Source: Cylindrotheca closterium (taxonomy: Eukaryota > Bacillariophyta > Bacillariophyceae > Bacillariales > Bacillariaceae). Taken from it: a stretch of DNA of 64,000 bases. The stretch lies in assembly GCA_933822405.4 (NCBI GenBank), contig CAKOGP040000335.1:525108-589107 (forward strand). Reading direction: 5' to 3'. The notes beneath the pieces were generated by a model. It was not told where the DNA came from and searched no databases. It saw only the letters and a list, made by a program, of their open reading frames with translations. A program made the translations under genes and the position numbers. Positions within the stretch are counted from its first letter, which is position 1, and each line of letters starts with the position of its first letter. This document shows, piece after piece, positions 62,349-64,000 of this stretch.

Positions 62349-62951
62349 ATGATTTGTGAGACATACATCAAGGAGGCTCTCTGCAATGATATAGATCGCA
62401 CCGCTTTTAGTCCGTTAACTTTTGATTCAAAGAATTGGCTTTTGCGCACTTGCACAAGCGATGATGGGACTAAACTGTACCAGGTAAGGCAGCACTTTGT
62501 TTCTGACTGACTGGTTCTGATGGACGAATAGGACCCATGTATCTAACTTGAAACCTTTTCTTTTTTCCTTTTGTCTTCCTCATAGGCTTTTTGTTTCTGT
62601 ACCACCTACGTCCCCGATCCAAATCTTGTTGGACGAGGTGAGATCCCGCAGTGGATTACCAATCAACAGAAGCGGCCATCTTCGTTGGAGGATGCTTTAG
62701 CATGCCTCTCACCTCAGGTTCCGAAGCCCGCTGTGACCGTAATCCCCTTGAATTCCGGAAACCCTGCGTTGATGTTCGAAAGCATCGAAGTGGCAGTACA
62801 TATGGAAGCTGCCTTTTGGCTAGAATGGCAACTTTGCATTGGAGACAATTCAGGTATTCGTCACTGGTACCAGTTCAGTTTGCCTGAGATGTTGGACGCA
62901 CTCGCCAACAGAAATGATTCCGAAAGCGAGTTCAACATATTGCATTGTTAG
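62349..62951 (+). CDS. Small two-exon protein, unknown
   Basis: Exons 62349-62483 and 62586-62951 (phase 0, intron 102 bp GTAAGG...CTCATAG) give 166 aa. The frame is open upstream of the ATG to about 62310, so a further 5' exon cannot be excluded. Seen: ETYIKEALCNDIDRTAFSPL, WLLRTCTSDDGTKLYQ, then FCFCTTYVPDPNLVGRGEIP and HMEAAFWLEWQLCIGDNSGI. It has no signal peptide, membrane span or recognised domain. It lies 90 bp after the nuclease-helicase stop on the same strand. Confidence 0.55.
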
Positions 62952-63300
62952 ATCGCTTCGCACATTGCAAGCATATAGTTTTTAAATTATAGAAGAGACA
63001 GGATCGACGAAACAAGAACGGTTCCATATTATTAAAAAAGTGAGACCTATGATGGGACTAGTGTAGTGTTGAACTTCAGGCGGGCTCAAAACATTGTCCC
63101 TCAAAACATTGCCCATGACCACGCGGGGTATACCGGTATATCTGAAACACCTACAAAATGACTCCTATGACTCGTCGTTTCGCAGTCTTGGTCTTGCAAT
63201 TGCACCTGTTATATCTGTTAGCAAGACCTTGTCGCGCCCACACCAGTGAAACGTACCTTCAGCAAATAGCCTTTCACCTGCACAAGTAAGATACTGAAGC
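62952..63300. other. Intergenic region
   Basis: It holds a TACCGGTA palindrome near 63130 and no coding frame. Confidence 0.4.
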
Positions 63301-64000
63301 ATGGCCTTGAACAATAGAGGCGGAGGACCGGATTTGCTGTCCAAATTTCTCCAGCCCAATCAGAATGTGAACTTAGAGATCGCAGTTGCGAAAGAAGATG
63401 ATGACGTTTCCCGACTTTCCTTCAATGACAACATGAGCTACATTTGTGATTTGGCCATGCAAAAGAAGAATCGAAAGGCAATGATCGAGCAAGAAGCCTT
63501 TGAAGAAACCCAAGAGCTTTACGAAGTCGCGATTGGAGCAGGAGCAGAGAAGACACGAGAACTCTTCAAGGAAATCTTTACATTGGTGGAAGCAGAACTA
63601 CTTGAATCGTACAAAGAAAAAGACAAGCTGTTGGAACAGCGACTAGAAGCTGCAGTTATAGCAGAAAAGGAACGCGTCATGGCTTCCGCGGAGCCTGGGC
63701 CTGGTCAGCGGCAGGTTGCTCAGATTGATACAAAGATTCAAAAGGAGGAAACCAAAATCCTCAAGAAGAAGATTAAGAAACTCCGCAACATGGTGAAGGA
63801 TATCATGAAGGACAAGGACGCCATGAAGGATGAGAAAAAGTCGAAACAACTGAAGCGACTGCAAAAGAAGCACGACAATTTGGTGAATGAATTGGAGAAA
63901 ATGAAGAGCGACTCGGACACCGTGACATTGGGGCAATCATCAACTTCGTTGGACTTGGGATCGGCTCTGGGAGCACTTGGCAAGGGCGACGACAGCGATG
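63301..64000 (+). CDS. Coiled-coil protein, 5' part only (runs off the window)
   Basis: 233 codons are open from the ATG at 63301 to the window end. The sequence is charged and helical: MALNNRGGGPDLLSKFLQPN, then LFKEIFTLVEAELLESYKEK, and from about residue 140 a long Lys/Glu coiled coil (KEETKILKKKIKKLRNMVK). It ends in a Ser/Gly/Leu-rich segment (SSTSLDLGSALGALGKGDD). There is no signal peptide. No family is recognised from this part. Confidence 0.75.
   Translation, partial: MALNNRGGGPDLLSKFLQPNQNVNLEIAVAKEDDDVSRLSFNDNMSYICDLAMQKKNRKAMIEQEAFEETQELYEVAIGAGAEKTRELFKEIFTLVEAELLESYKEKDKLLEQRLEAAVIAEKERVMASAEPGPGQRQVAQIDTKIQKEETKILKKKIKKLRNMVKDIMKDKDAMKDEKKSKQLKRLQKKHDNLVNELEKMKSDSDTVTLGQSSTSLDLGSALGALGKGDDSD

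Overview
The window is nuclear DNA of a photosynthetic stramenopile, most likely a diatom. The genus is not determined. Evidence: genes lie on both strands with short GT-AG introns (about 64-160 bp); two proteins begin with a signal peptide followed by a Phe at or near the cleavage point (the ASAFAP-type plastid pre-sequence of diatoms); one gene encodes HSF-type DNA-binding domains, a family expanded in diatoms; and intergenic DNA is AT-rich and low in content. There is no prokaryotic operon logic. One assembly gap lies at 50448-50728.

Layout. 1-1040: degenerate tandem repeats. 1.0-6.7 kb: a RibD deaminase fused to a CRM/YhbY domain, an RWDD2-like protein, a secreted Cys-rich protein and a degenerate SGNH-like membrane protein. 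6.7-9.1 kb: gene-poor. 9.1-18.2 kb: a bZIP-like protein, a Kish (TMEM167) homologue split by an intron, a protein with four HSF-type domains, an SGNH hydrolase, a plastid-targeted RluA-type pseudouridine synthase and a multi-pass membrane protein. 18.2-24.6 kb: a low-complexity nuclear-type protein, a 570-bp terminal-inverted-repeat element and cytosolic serine hydroxymethyltransferase. 24.7-29.9 kb: a six-exon DDHD phospholipase, a three-repeat cupredoxin-like surface protein and a small tail-anchored protein.

30.5-37.0 kb is the main accessory locus. Five tandem same-strand genes (A-E) and one truncated copy encode a Cys-rich, secreted, probably GPI-anchored family. All five share a phase-2 intron exactly four residues after a conserved Cys. 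Gene order suggests that an E+D block was duplicated to give a decayed E copy plus gene C.

37.5-64 kb: an RRP8-like rRNA methyltransferase, a 2478-aa DOCK-family exchange factor, a plastid-type double UPF0301 protein, a phosphagen kinase cut by the gap whose reactive Cys is Ser, a kinase-like protein, a TPM-membrane-RING protein, a PX-like protein, a frameshifted LURP-one-like gene, and a 1786-aa protein joining an XPG/asteroid-type nuclease domain to a DEVH-box helicase. The window ends inside a coiled-coil gene. Several neighbours are convergent with gaps of only 15-80 bp, so their 3' UTRs probably overlap. Exon structures were derived by eye from GT/AG signals, reading frame and family conservation.
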